Shown in pieces: positions 23,057-33,153 of a DNA stretch of 64,000 nt. Origin of the DNA: Crossaster papposus (taxonomy: Eukaryota; Echinodermata; Asteroidea; Velatida; Solasteridae); contig JBAIAA010000029.1 of NCBI GenBank assembly GCA_037893245.1, positions 124,001 through 188,000 of the forward strand, in the 5' to 3' direction. The stretch's first letter is position 1; every line of letters starts with the position of its first letter. A program made the translations under genes and the position numbers. The notes under the pieces are model-generated. The model worked only from the letters and a program-made list of their open reading frames with translations. It ran no database searches and was not told where the DNA came from.

Positions 23057-26000
23057 GTAGGTGGCAAACCGCGTCTATGTGCATTCCTTGAAAAAAGGCC
23101 CAGTCGACGACAAAGAAGTTGCCGTGTTTACACGGCAGAAAATTATAGGATGCTGTTTTTATACAGATTATATGATTGTGAACGGCAAGGGAATTACTAT
23201 TGCTTACTTGACACAGATCCCCTCTGTAAAAAATCTAATTTCGACAATAGTCTAAAAACAAATATATTCTTACATTTTGCTAAAATATATATTCGGTATA
23301 AATATTCAATATAAACCAATACATAAAAAGCTACTGACAACATTGCTGCACTGTAAACAATTACGGTACAATTTACGGGAAATTAACTGGCAGCCATGGA
23401 TGCCGACGAATTCTACTAAAATTTACGGTAAATTGGGGGTAATGTTTTGTTCTATTACTGCCAATTTTATGGTGACCGTAAATTTTACAGATTTTCGTTT
23501 GCACCTACAACTGTAAAAAATAGCCGTAAAATAACGGGTTTTTCCACCTGTAAAAAAACAAACAATCGCCCTATTCTTATTTTAACGGATTTTGAACGTG
23601 ATATTTTTAAGGCACACTACCATAATTTTACTTTCAAAATCCGTTAAAAGAAAAATACGGCGATTGTTTGGTTTTGTTTACAGGTGAAAAAACCCGTTAT
23701 TTTACGATTATTTTGTTACAGTGTGTGGCTTCCACGTAATGCCCCGTAAATAATTGTACAGTAATTGTACATGTAATGTGTGTCTTTTTTGGATGTGGAG
23801 GTTTTTCAATCATCTATCCTTGGTAGGATGTGATTTCAACAAAAGATTTCCAAAATCACATCCTAACCATCCAAATTCACATTTGGACCGAAGATTAAAT
23901 TTTTTGGAGCATTGCATTTTGGAAATCTTTTGTTGAAATCGCATCCTGCTAAGGACTGTGTCCGCTTTGAATGCAAAGTCACATCCTGCCCTTTCTGTAA
24001 ATCTGTCTGTTACACTTTTGGTAATTAAATGGATCGTATACGTTTGGTAATTGGAACCCACTGTTTGTTTTAATTCTATACAGTTATATACCATATATAC
24101 CATAAAACTAACCTGTACAAATTATTTCATTTCAAAAGGTAGTAGCGATTTTGAGATATTGCCGAAAATCTGGAGCGGTTATGTCCACGCAGGAAGAATA
24201 ATCTGCATTGGAATACACAATCTGAGAAACGTCACTGCAGTAACGCTTCTCAGATTCAAATTTGTGGGGATAAAAAGTGATATCTTTGTCCATAACCGCA
24301 GTACTTCGAAGTGAAAAGTTTCAAAAAATGCATTATACTATCCAAAGCTGCTGTACTTCTTACCAAGTAAGTTTTTATTTTCATTAATGTTTGGAGTAAT
24401 TACCAAACGTATACGATAAAACAAACATTTGGTGACCATTTTTGGCGAAGAAACTATTTTGTTTACCAATCGATTGGGTAGCAGTTGCAAAGTGCATTGG
24501 ACTTGAATAACGGGAGAAGGTTGGACGGGAAACATCTGGGCAACAAAAGCGGAACGAACGGAGTTGCAAACAAAATGATGCATTGTAACATAATTTGAAA
24601 AAAAATGACGTTGAAAATGAGGGAAAGGAAATCGGATTTAATGGTTTTCGCAGCCAATTTTGAACAAGAAATAGTTCAAATTCATTTTGATAGTGAGCAA
24701 TTTGAAGCGAATTAGCTCACGCGTGTCGTTCCCGTGGTTCGTATTAGTTTTCAGGCGTTCACATTTTGTTTCCATACCTGACAAATTCATGTTTTACTCA
24801 TCCAACGTTTAAGTTTTGGCATTCGGTTTAAGTGGTCATTCAATTTAGCAGTCGGTTTGGTATAGAAGCTTATTTGCACAAGATTCGTATTTTTTGTTTC
24901 ATTCTTGCTCATTCTATTTAGTAATTTCTACACTCAAAATATTGAGGAAAAAAAGAATGCAAGATGCAAAGTTTTTAACTGTTGATATGTTTTGTATTAG
25001 TTTATTTCTAGTCTAGTTAGTTCATTTTCGAATTATCTGTCTTTAACCCAAAGAAATACCAGTACAATGTAAAAAGGTTGGGCAAAATGGGTTGATATTT
25101 GCCCAAATTCTTCCCAATAGTTAGTCAATTTGTACATGAATTAACCACGGTATTATACAATTAAACAATGTTTATAAAATAAAAGAAGATTGAATTATTT
25201 CCAATGACTAAACATACACTTATTTTTCAAAGAAACTTTACGGAGGTTGTTACACAGCGATCGTAGGCGTAAAGGCAGCAGTTTGTCTCTGTTTTAAATA
25301 AGGCCTATATTCTTCCTTTTGTGAGTATGAAACCAACGGTCTTTTAAAAGCGCACATGTACTGCAGAGAAGACTAGGAATAAATGCCACTTGGTGTAGGA
25401 ATGTCCGATTTTAGAGAGGTCGGTGATGTTCCTTTTATGGTTTCTTTGTCTCGTTAGGCTGCGAGGCTTCCAACTCGGCACAACGACTGCTCGAGGACAA
25501 GATGCGGGGTTATGACCCCTTAATAAGACCGGTAGAAAACAACTCTGAGGTCGTCAATGTCCTCATCTCGCCAACACTCTCTCAACTCATCGACATCGTG
25601 AGTAATTCAATTGGGAAAATCCAGTTTTAAACTCGAGTTTCATTTTTAAGTAATTGAGGTGGAGTGTGGCCTAGTGGTTAGGTTTCGTGACTCTTGACCA
25701 TGCCAATGGTCAGGGGTTCGACTCCAGCTGCTGGCCATTATGTTGTTTCATTCGGCATAATAATAAACCACTTCATCCCACTTGCCTATTGCCTCTCCAT
25801 ATTCAGGAGTATAAACGGATACCGAGATTAGAGTAACAATGCATTAGCATCCCGTCCAGGAGAATATAAATATTCTCAGTCTCTTCATGTTACTGAAACC
25901 GGAGTTAAACACCGACCTGAAGAGCAATATTGGCTCAGGACACTTTGCTTTTTATCATTTTCAGGTCTGTTGAAGTTACGAGTAATTCGGGGTATTCTTT

Positions 26001-28734
26001 TGGCTGTGTCATTTTTAGGACGAGCAGAACCAGGTCATGATTACAAGTCTGTGGTTAAAACAAAGATGGAAGGACCACAAGCTTACCTGGAACCCAGCCG
26101 ACTACGACGGCATTGAACAGATGCAAATTCCCATCAAGCGATTGTGGAGTCCGGACATTGTTCTTTACAATACGTAAGTCGAATCAATGTACATGTACTT
26201 CTTAAGTATGTAAGCTCTTTTGAAACCTGTATAATCCCCCAAGAAACAACAACGTACATCCAAGTAAGAACATATATAAAGTGATGTAGCTTTTGCTTTA
26301 TTCATACCATTGATTAATTATTTGTCTTGTTAAAAACAGCGCCAACGGTAACTTTGCTGCGGATCTTATAAACTGGGCAACGGTCAAGTGGGACGGTATG
26401 GTCTACTGGAATCCTCCCGTCATCTTTAGGAGTTCTTGCCTCATCGATATCTCCTACTTCCCCTTCGACGAGCAGCGCTGCAAGATGAAGTTCGGTACTT
26501 GGACCCACGACAGCTCGGTGGTTGACTTGAACCCGTCGACTCAGCGGTTTGAGCGGAAGAACTACCGGCCCAACGGAGAGTGGGACATCGTGGAGTCGCC
26601 GGTGGTGAAACACGCCATCAAGTACCGCTGCTGCCAAGAGATCTTCATCGACGTAACTTACACTCTCGTCCTCCATCGCAACCCGTTGTTCTACATCATC
26701 ACGCTAGTCATCCCGTGCATTCTCATCGCTCTCTTGACCGTCTTGGTGTTCTGCCTCCCCTCGGCTGCTCAGGAGAAAGTCACGTTGTCCATATCTGTCC
26801 TGATCGCCCTAATTGTGTTCCTTCTCCTCCTCCCTTCCATCGTTCCTCCTACTTCCACTACGGTGCCTCTCATCGCTCGCTACATGCTCTTCACCATGGC
26901 TATCGTGTCTCTATCCATCTTCGCAACTGTGTGGACTATCAACCTCCACTTCCGCAACAGCAATGCCCACGTCATGGGTAGTTGGACCAAGAAGATATTC
27001 CTGTATGTCTTACCAAGGCTTCTGTGGATGGTGCGTCCTGGTGTGAATAAAGATAGCAATGAGGTAATCAGAAAGAAGCAGATGGAGAGGGCTCTCATCA
27101 GAAGCAACGTTCCCTCGTCTTTCGTCTTCCCGCCGGTGGACGCAGCCGCATGTGGGCCCGGCAGGAAGGAGCCCAGAGGATACTCCAAGATGGTCGTGTC
27201 TTCCTCTACCTTGTCTCCTCCCCTCCAAGAGGAGATTGAGTACCAGGAGCGGATCAGCACATTGCAGAGATACGAAGATAACCCAGCGAAGAGGGCTTGG
27301 GATGAACTCCTAGGAGGTCTTCAATACATCCAAGAGAACATAAAGAACACAGACGAAGTAGAAAATGTAAGTTTAATATCCAAAAGACACTTTGTCCAAT
27401 TGTCGTCTCTTATTTGTTTACAGCTCAATATTTTGTTGATCCCTACATGAAACTCCCAGTCAGCAAAACTATGTTTCAAACAAGTAAGAAAAAACGCGTT
27501 TCTTGGCGAGGTAAAATGAAATCTCCAAACACGCGTTTCAAATGGACACGTAGTTAACAGTAGTTTCAGACACGCATATTACATGTACATGTACTATGTC
27601 TAGTGTAATACGTGTCTGAAACTACTCCAAAACACGTGTCCATTTAAAACACGTGTTTGGATATTTAATTTTACCTCGCCAAGACACGCGTTTTTTCTTA
27701 CTTATTATAACCAGTGTTTGAAACATAGTTTTGCCGACTGGGTCGCAATATTTTGTTAAGTGAAAAGCATGCTAACGACATCCTAAAAAGTATAAGATTC
27801 GTGTACTAAGGATGTAAGCCCCTCGAAGGGTGTGAGCCATCTTCAAAGTGTCGGATCTTTCAAGGGTTTATATAAGCCCCCTCCAATAACGTGAGTCCCC
27901 TCCAACGGTTTAAGCCTATTCCAAGGAAGGGCGACCCTCTAAACGTGTGAGTGGGATCAAATATTGCACTCGGGACCCCAATGTCGGAAACCGGAATCGA
28001 GACTGTGGCTTTTGAGAACAAGACCAGCTTTTTTTTGACCGACACTTCCGAGACTGAGACTTTTGCAGGCTGAGACTAAACCGGACTCTGCGTATTCAAG
28101 ACTGAGACCAACCCTCATGAGACCGCAACTTTGTTACGAGAGACCGAGACTTCAAAGAAGGTCTCGAGACGATTTCAACTGAGACCAAGACCAGTTCTCA
28201 AAACATACAGCACTGGTAGCTAGACTTCCTTCAAACAGTTGGTTTGAATCCACTCCATTGGTGTGAGCCTCTAAAAGGGTCAGACCACCTTCCAGGAGCT
28301 TTAACTCATCCAAAACTACGATCCCTTTCCGAAAGTGCGAGCCTCAGGAAGTGTGAACCTCAGAAAGTGTGAACATCAAAAAGCCCTCTCGTTACGACCC
28401 CCTCCACGAGATGCATGCTCGCAGCTCTGACCCCAATTGCCCCGACCGTCAAACAAGGCATGTCCCCATCTAATAACCTATACCCTTCATTTCTTTCTCC
28501 CAATAGTCCGAGGAGGACTGGAAGTACGTGGGCCTCGTGTTAGACCGGCTTCTCTTATGGATCTTCCTGCTCGTCGTGGCGGTGGGCACGACGGTGTTTT
28601 TCGTCCAGGCCCCAATCCTGTGGGAGGCGCCAGACACCCACAAGAAAGAAGTGTATGAGGATCCGGAGATTCTACTGACCGCAGGGTATTACGATCTCTA
28701 CCCCACGGATCATCCCATCCAGCCTGCCAACTGA
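22978..28734 (+). CDS. Nicotinic acetylcholine receptor alpha-type subunit, complete 5-exon gene
   Basis: Pentameric acetylcholine-gated cation channel subunit of the plasma membrane. Coding exons are 22,978-23,056, 25,458-25,597, 26,019-26,173, 26,340-27,366 and 28,507-28,734. They join in frame to 542 residues with GT/AG splice sites throughout. Residues 1-26 form a signal peptide. The mature N-terminus has the family pattern AQRLLEDKM...YDPLIRPV. The binding-loop Trp in QRWKD, WSPDIVLYN (loop A) and W179 (loop B) are present. The Cys-loop is C158-C172 with 13 residues between. Loop C carries vicinal C222-C223, which defines an alpha-type subunit. M1 is at about 241-263, M2 at 272-290 after E270-K271 (cation filter), M3 at about 302-325, then a cytoplasmic loop to about 470 and M4 at about 475-497. 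Odd residues are Ile at M2 9' (I280) and Phe at the second loop-C tyrosine (F227). Orthology to a particular vertebrate alpha is not claimed. Confidence 0.95.
23349..23723. mobile_element. Foldback MITE in nAChR intron 1 (CACTGTAA / TTACAGTG ends)
   Basis: The ends CACTGTAAAC and TTGTTACAGTG bound an inner inverted repeat: TAAAATAACGGGTTTTTCCA (23,526) versus TGAAAAAACCCGTTATTTTA (about 23,687). Recurrent TTACGGTAAAT-type motifs fill the left half. Superfamily not assigned. Confidence 0.65.
23820..23996. mobile_element. Foldback MITE, copy B (same family as 1-318)
   Basis: GTAGGATGTGATTTCAAC faces GTTGAAATCGCATCCTGC (23,932-23,949) and the outer arm CGCTTTGAATGCAAAGTCAC. The left outer arm is missing. 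Confidence 0.7.
24031..24417. mobile_element. MITE, ATCGTATACGTTTGGTAATT family, copy 1
   Basis: TIRs ATCGTATACGTTTGGTAATT and AATTACCAAACGTATACGAT. A second copy lies at 47,212-47,591. The interior includes an inverted pair CAATCTGAGAAACGTCAC / GTAACGCTTCTCAGATTC. Confidence 0.85.
24418..25457. other. Rest of nAChR intron 1, nothing recognised
   Basis: AT-rich intronic DNA without clear repeats. Confidence 0.4.
25458..25597 (+). CDS. nAChR exon 2 (N-terminal helix and first strands)
   Basis: The acceptor is TCGTTAG at 25,457 and the donor GTGAGT is at 25,598. The exon encodes CEASNSAQRLLEDKMRGYDP followed by LIRPVENNSEVVNVLISP and LSQLIDI. This is the N-terminal alpha helix and beta1 of an nAChR extracellular domain. 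It starts in phase 1 and ends in phase 0, like the equivalent conserved exon of other nAChR genes. Confidence 0.93.
25661..25942 (+). mobile_element. tRNA-derived SINE in nAChR intron 2
   Basis: The head GTGTGGCCTAGTGGTTAGG (A-box) and GGGGTTCGACTCC (B-box) has a Leu/Ser-type variable arm GACCATGCCAATGGTC. A body follows that includes GCATCCCGTCCAGGAG and CTGAAACCGGAGTTAAA. I recall this body as widespread in marine invertebrate SINEs; that is memory, not a search. Confidence 0.75.
26019..26173 (+). CDS. nAChR exon 3 (loops D and A of the ligand site)
   Basis: The acceptor is TTTTTAG at 26,018 and the donor GTAAGT is at 26,174. It encodes DEQNQVMITSLWLKQRWKDH and continues to RLWSPDIVLYNT. 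It supplies the loop-D Trp (in QRWKD) and the loop-A motif W-x-PD-x-x-LYN with its binding-site Tyr. In many animals this stretch is two exons. Here it is a single 155-bp exon, so one ancestral intron appears to be absent. The exon ends in phase 2. Confidence 0.93.
26340..27366 (+). CDS. nAChR exon 4 (Cys-loop, loops B and C, M1-M3, cytoplasmic loop)
   Basis: A 1,027-bp exon with acceptor AAAACAG at 26,339 and donor GTAAGT at 27,367. It holds the Cys-loop CLIDISYFPFDEQRC, the loop-B Trp in KFGTWTHD, loop C with YRCCQEIF, M1, M2 beginning QEKVTLSISVLIALIVF, M3, and a Lys/Arg-rich then acidic cytoplasmic loop. Most nAChR genes break this stretch with several introns, so the large fused exon suggests intron loss in this lineage. 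It ends in phase 0. Confidence 0.95.
27454..27742. mobile_element. Palindromic MITE in nAChR intron 4
   Basis: Arms begin CCCAGTCAGCAAAACTATG and end CATAGTTTTGCCGACTGGG. They contain AAACGCGTTTCTTGGCGAGG opposite CTCGCCAAGACACGCGTTTT and meet around TACATGTACATGTA. About 130-bp arms give an almost full hairpin. Confidence 0.85.
27760..28506. other. Rest of nAChR intron 4
   Basis: Degenerate GAGACCGAGAC-type and GTGAGCC-type short repeats occur (about 27,860-28,370). No gene is seen. Confidence 0.4.
28507..28734 (+). CDS. nAChR exon 5 (M4 and C-terminus, stop)
   Basis: The acceptor is CCAATAG at 28,506 and TGA is at 28,732. It begins SEEDWKYVGLVLDRLLLWIF (the M4 entry) and continues through a hydrophobic helix to LWEAP and a polar 35-residue extracellular tail ending IQPAN. 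It is the direct counterpart of the exon at 635-898, with the same phase and the same DW-x-(F/Y)-V position. Confidence 0.95.
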   Translation, partial: SEEDWKYVGLVLDRLLLWIFLLVVAVGTTVFFVQAPILWEAPDTHKKEVYEDPEILLTAGYYDLYPTDHPIQPAN

Positions 28735-28836
28735 GTCACAGTTCAGACTCTTGAAACACTAATTTTTGACCCTCGAGAGATACGAAGATATACCGGTATA
28801 GGGCCGAATAGGGGGAATAATTGGGGGAATTGTGCC

Positions 28837-29087
28837 TTTGGTGATACAAGCATGAAATTTGGCACACGGTCAGAGAATGTCATGAAAAAGATATTTGGAT
28901 ATAGGGCCATCGCAGATTTGATCTTTGAAAAAATAAAGGTAGAATAACAAGCAATGGCTGCAGTAAATTTAAAAATTTTGAACATTGCTTCTTATTCTAT
29001 AGGCCTATCTGAGATGGCCATATAGCCAAATATCTTCCTTATGACATATTAAACTGTGTGCCAAATTCCTTGCTTGTGTCATCAAAA
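28837..29087. mobile_element. Foldback MITE, uninterrupted relative of 2,512-3,016
   Basis: The left arm GATACAAGCATGAAATTTGG and right arm CCAAATTCCTTGCTTGTGTC pair, with inner GTAGAATAACAAGCAATGG against CATTGCTTCTTATTCTA. It lies just 3' of the nAChR stop and may be part of the 3' UTR. An AATAAA at 28,932 inside it could serve as a polyadenylation signal. Confidence 0.75.
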
Positions 29088-29116
29088 GCACAATCCAAAC
29101 ACCCCTCTGCCGTACT

Positions 29117-29200
29117 TATAGGGTGGCCCTGGAGGTACTGCGCAGATCGTGAATGTTGACGTCAATATTCACGACAAATGTCACGACTTGCCCTAAATAT
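29117..29200. repeat. Dispersed repeat related to 7,287-7,372
   Basis: GATCGTGAATGTTGACGTC, AATATTCACGAC and CACGACTTGCCCTAAA share order and sequence with 7,310-7,370. Confidence 0.5.
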
Positions 29201-29902
29201 TGACGTCCATTGACTATCGGGAGTTAATCTTCTAAAAAGAGGGATGTACTTTACCGGAAGAAGTTAGTAATTTAGAAAGTTCGAAGTCAGTCATGTGATT
29301 AGTGAAATGAAGACTGTATCATGCAAGGTACATTATAACGAAAGGCTGATGCATTTAAGAGTATTCGAACAACACGAACACATTTCTAAATTATTTAACT
29401 TAGATTTAAAGTAAAAACAAAAACATGTGATGTGTATTACATAATATAATCGCCACATCATTTGGTTTCGCGCGAATGCTTCTCAAAATGATAATTCAAT
29501 TTCGGTTGGGAGTACATAAAATAGGTTTTCCCGCCTAATTTCATAAACTTAGCATCCGAATTAACGATAGACATTATTATAATATTCCTTCAAAAATTCT
29601 TTCGGAAAATAAAAATGAAATTTTGAAAAAGCACGAACACACCAACTTTCAAATAACAAATTTGCGTACTAAGAAATCTGCGCAGAACTTGAAATCTAAA
29701 ATAAAAATATGCGACTTTTCAAAATTCTGCGCAGAAAATATTCACCATCACATAAATCTGTGCAGAAATCTACAATAAAATCTTCCACATCTCAGATATA
29801 TGCTTAGATATATACGATAACATGTTTGTCATCGTTCAAATTCGCGCAGAACGCGCGATATCGCAGAATCTGCGATGTGTAATGTCCTACTACCGGATTG
29901 GG
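29201..29902. other. Intergenic, nothing recognised
   Basis: AT-rich. CTGCGCAGA motifs recur between 29,680 and 29,880 without clear order. Confidence 0.4.
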
Positions 29903-30250
29903 AAAGCATCCGTTTTGCGAATATGTTCGGTTTGCAAAAAGCATCCGAGTTTACAAAAAGCATTCAAACTAGAAAAGCATCCGAATTAAAAAAGCATCCG
30001 AGTTTATAAAAAGCATCCAAACTAGAAAAGCATTCGAAGTAAAAAAGCATTCGAGATTACAAAAAAACATCCGAACTAGAAAAGCATCCGAATTAAAAAA
30101 GCATCCGAATTAAAAAAGCATCCGAGTTTACAAAAAGCATCCGAATTACGAATTCATCCGAATTAAAAAAGCATCCGAGTTTGCAAAAAGCATCCGAATT
30201 AGGAATACATCCGAATTAGGAAAGCATCCGAGTTGTAAAAACACGTCCGA
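29903..30250. repeat. Minisatellite of AAAGCATCCGA units
   Basis: About 18 copies of an irregular 15-28-bp unit centred on AAAAGCATCCGAATTA, or GAGTTTACAAAAAGCATC in alternate units. Variation between FAB-like alternating unit types indicates higher-order amplification. Confidence 0.85.
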
Positions 30251-30392
30251 TCTTTTTGATACTGATTCTGCTTCATAGTACCCCCCTCTTGTCCCTATAG
30301 TTTATACGCGCTCAACACTATTGTAACCTAACCCATCCCCCTTTGAAACCTAAAAGGAATTCCTGAGATTCCGGGAACACAATGGTCAACAC

Positions 30393-30397
<5 letters not shown>

Positions 30398-30427
<30 letters not shown>
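30398..30427. repeat. Homopolymer G tract
   Basis: About 29 G, which gives a spurious polyproline ORF on the minus strand. Confidence 0.9.
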
Positions 30428-30429
<2 letters not shown>

Positions 30430-31165
30430 TCTCTGCCACATCTCGTGATTCATATGTGAGTGTATGGACTTGCAACTGACTAAAGATGTCCACACATACA
30501 CAATCCGAAAAACCTGTGTGGGCTTAGCCACGCCCACACAAGGTTTCTCCCTTTTTGATAAAGAGCTCTAGAGGTAAAATGGGTCAGGGTTATATTTAGA
30601 AAAGTGAAGAGAAACACTTTAGGATAAAAGGGTCACACAATTAATGTGGGTTGAAAGAATTTTTATGGTGTGAAGTCCAGGATTCTTAACTGCACAAATT
30701 CAAAAGAATGTCCACACCCGGGGTATGTAATGTTTGACGTGTGTATCACTAATGGGGAATGACGCATGTTCGATATTTGACTGTTTTTTTGTAAATGCAC
30801 GCTGCATAGCGCTGTACAAAGATAAATGTATGAACATTTGCATCTCCAAGGGTATGATAATGGATGATGTATGTGTGCCTATAGTGTACTCGCGCGCAAT
30901 TATACGCTCAATTTGTTTTTAGTGTTCAATTTTGGTGATACTATGGTGAACAAGCATTATCTTATGCAGCTATAAAATGCTATTAAAAATGGTTTGATGT
31001 TATCTATACGCTTATTGTGATCGATTTGGGGGGAAGTCACCATTGGCGGCGCGCCCCTGCTCAAATTTTATTGAGGGATGGGTCTTGCCATTATTTTGAC
31101 GCTCATTTGCCTAGCATGCGAGTGCTCCGGAGTTGTATCGTTTCGCTTCCCACCCGCTTCCCGCA
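30428..31165. other. Intergenic, nothing recognised
   Basis: Non-coding. Confidence 0.4.
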
Positions 31166-31270
31166 CCCCCCCCCCCCCCCCCGCCTCCCCTCCCCTCCCC
31201 CTCCCCTCCCCTCCCCTCCCCTCCCCTCCCCTCCCCTCCCCCTCCCCTCCCCCTCCCCCTCCCCTCCCCT
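31166..31270. repeat. Polypyrimidine CCCCT repeat tract
   Basis: A C run followed by (CTCCC)n. A strictly pyrimidine strand over about 105 bp could adopt triplex or i-motif/G-quadruplex forms. Both strands give spurious Pro- or Gly-rich ORFs. Confidence 0.9.
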
Positions 31271-31420
31271 ATAAAAATGTAAAGAAATCGTGGTTGTTTT
31301 GAATGCCCATCTATATCTCCGCGTTCACAATTGCTCCACCGTACCGGCCAACGGGTACTAGGCCTATATACCTGAATGACCGAACCGGCAGTGAGAGATG
31401 TGATGGTACGGTTCGCCGTT

Positions 31421-31768
31421 AGGCATAACAAAATAATATGTTATGTTGGCGTAACCCGACCGACCCTAAAAATACGGCCGACCCTGGATATATTTTTTTT
31501 CAAGGGACGAAATTTAATGAATAAAATCTATATAAATCTAGTTATAAATACATTTGAAACCATTTCTGACCGTTTCTCATTGTTGTGTGCGTGGATTGTG
31601 AAAAAATTGAACCTGGACACGCTATCGTGTATCCCTACCGGCTTAAACAATTAGAAAACATATAATTTTCTTTGCTGGGAGGGAAAAAAAAAAAAAAAAA
31701 AGAATCCCTACCTACCTACCCTATTTTTTTGGGCCCGTTACGCCAACATAACATTTTTTTTTTATGCC
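31421..31768. mobile_element. MITE, AGGCATAA...GTTGGCGTAAC family, copy 1
   Basis: The left end AGGCATAAC then ATGTTATGTTGGCGTAAC mirrors the right GTTACGCCAACATAACAT then TTTATGCC. The interior carries CCGACCGACCCTAAAAATAC and an A run followed by CCTACCTACC. A second copy is at 44,326-44,680 in the same orientation. Confidence 0.85.
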
Positions 31769-32138
31769 ATGATGAAAACAAATTTACGACGGCTTAAATT
31801 TATGCGTTTTTGGCAGCCCCTATAAAGCGGCACTCAACATTTGCTAACAATAGAAAGGTCTGTTCTACTTCTTACATCCCTTGGGAATCAACGTGATTCA
31901 GCATAAAATATCTATTTATAGTAATGACAAATGTTGACAACGACTGCTGACGAGACTAGTTTCAGGAAAGCCAATACGGCGGTAATAAAAGACTCAACGT
32001 GTAGTTGACGTTGTAAACTTCATTGTACACGAGGACAGCAAGGAGTGCAGCATACGCTACACGTTAGGACTAATAATAATAATAAGCGCACGCTTCAATA
32101 GTTTGTCTATTGGCGGGGCTAATTAACGTTGCACTCCA

Positions 32139-32523
32139 CCTGTACCCACAGACATAAATAACCTATAGACGGACAGCAGGGGGCGCCAGAGTGAAATTTC
32201 ATGAAAGCCACAAATCGTGGGCAAATTGTTTAATTTCTGTAGGAACTCATTATTTTTGACAATTTTTTTTTTTTTTTAGAACTATGCAGCATTTATATAG
32301 TTAACAGCTGAAAGTATTTTTTGTCGACATCAGCTGCGTTTTCAACCGAAATTAACGATTTGTATCCGTCCTCCCGAAGAATGTCCATAGAGTCGTGCAC
32401 ATTTGTCAATCACTTCCGCCCACGATTTCATACTTAGTCAGGCGCCGTCGAAATTACGGTACCTGGACGTTGATTTCCATAGGCGCTGTCCGTCTATAGG
32501 TTATTTATGTCTGTGCCTGTACC
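32139..32523. mobile_element. hAT-like MITE with 8-bp target duplication
   Basis: The element proper is 32,147-32,515 (369 bp), with TIRs CACAGACATAAATAACC / GGTTATTTATGTCTGTG extending about 30 bp to GACGGACAGC. It is flanked on both sides by CCTGTACC (32,139-32,146 and 32,516-32,523), an exact 8-bp duplication as left by hAT-type transposases. No ORF. Confidence 0.88.
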
Positions 32524-32982
32524 TGAGTGACATTCCTGACGTACGCCTATCCCTGGAAAAAAACCTCTCCGACTCCGAGTAGTAAGAAGACACTTTGAAG
32601 TGACTAAAAAGAAGATCGGAACAGAGAAAACCAGATAGGTATGAATACTTGTTCACAATTTTTTGAGACTGAGAGAAAATGCACTAGTACTACTACATGT
32701 AGTACTAGTCAAGTTAAAATAACCACCGAGGCTCCGTTCTCACGGTCAGCATGGTCAGACATCGCATAATTTTACTTTACCGTAGTATTATTATTATTAA
32801 ACTATAACTTATCAGCATATCGGGGAACCTCGTCTTCCCATGCATTGACGTAATTTAAACTAGTGTAACCATGGTGTAACTTAGCGTTGTAACGTTTAGG
32901 CCTGAGTGTTGTTATGTTAGTGTTTACTTAGTTAGTGCCCCAACTACGGCAATGTCCTAACTATACTTCCTCCTAGTCCTAT

Positions 32983-33121
32983 AGACCCAATATATATTAA
33001 TTGGGGCGTTTTCACTCCTTTTTCGAATTTTGGATTTTGTCGGTTGTTCCATGGAGAAATAAGAACGACCGACAAAATCCAAAATTCGAAAAAGGAGTAA
33101 AAACGTCCCAATTATTGGGTC
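32983..33121. mobile_element. Hairpin MITE (AGACCCAATA ends)
   Basis: The arm AGACCCAATATA...CACTCCTTTTTCGAATTTTG and its complement meet at a short centre (TCCATGGAGAAATAAGA). TA on both flanks would fit a Tc1/mariner-type duplication, but this is weak. Confidence 0.75.
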
Positions 33122-33153
33122 TAACTTCCTCCACGACTATGTATACATTACAT

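Noticed and set aside
31017-31431. Proline-rich plus-strand and glycine/arginine-rich minus-strand ORFs
   Set aside because: Same cause: a CCCCT polypyrimidine tract.
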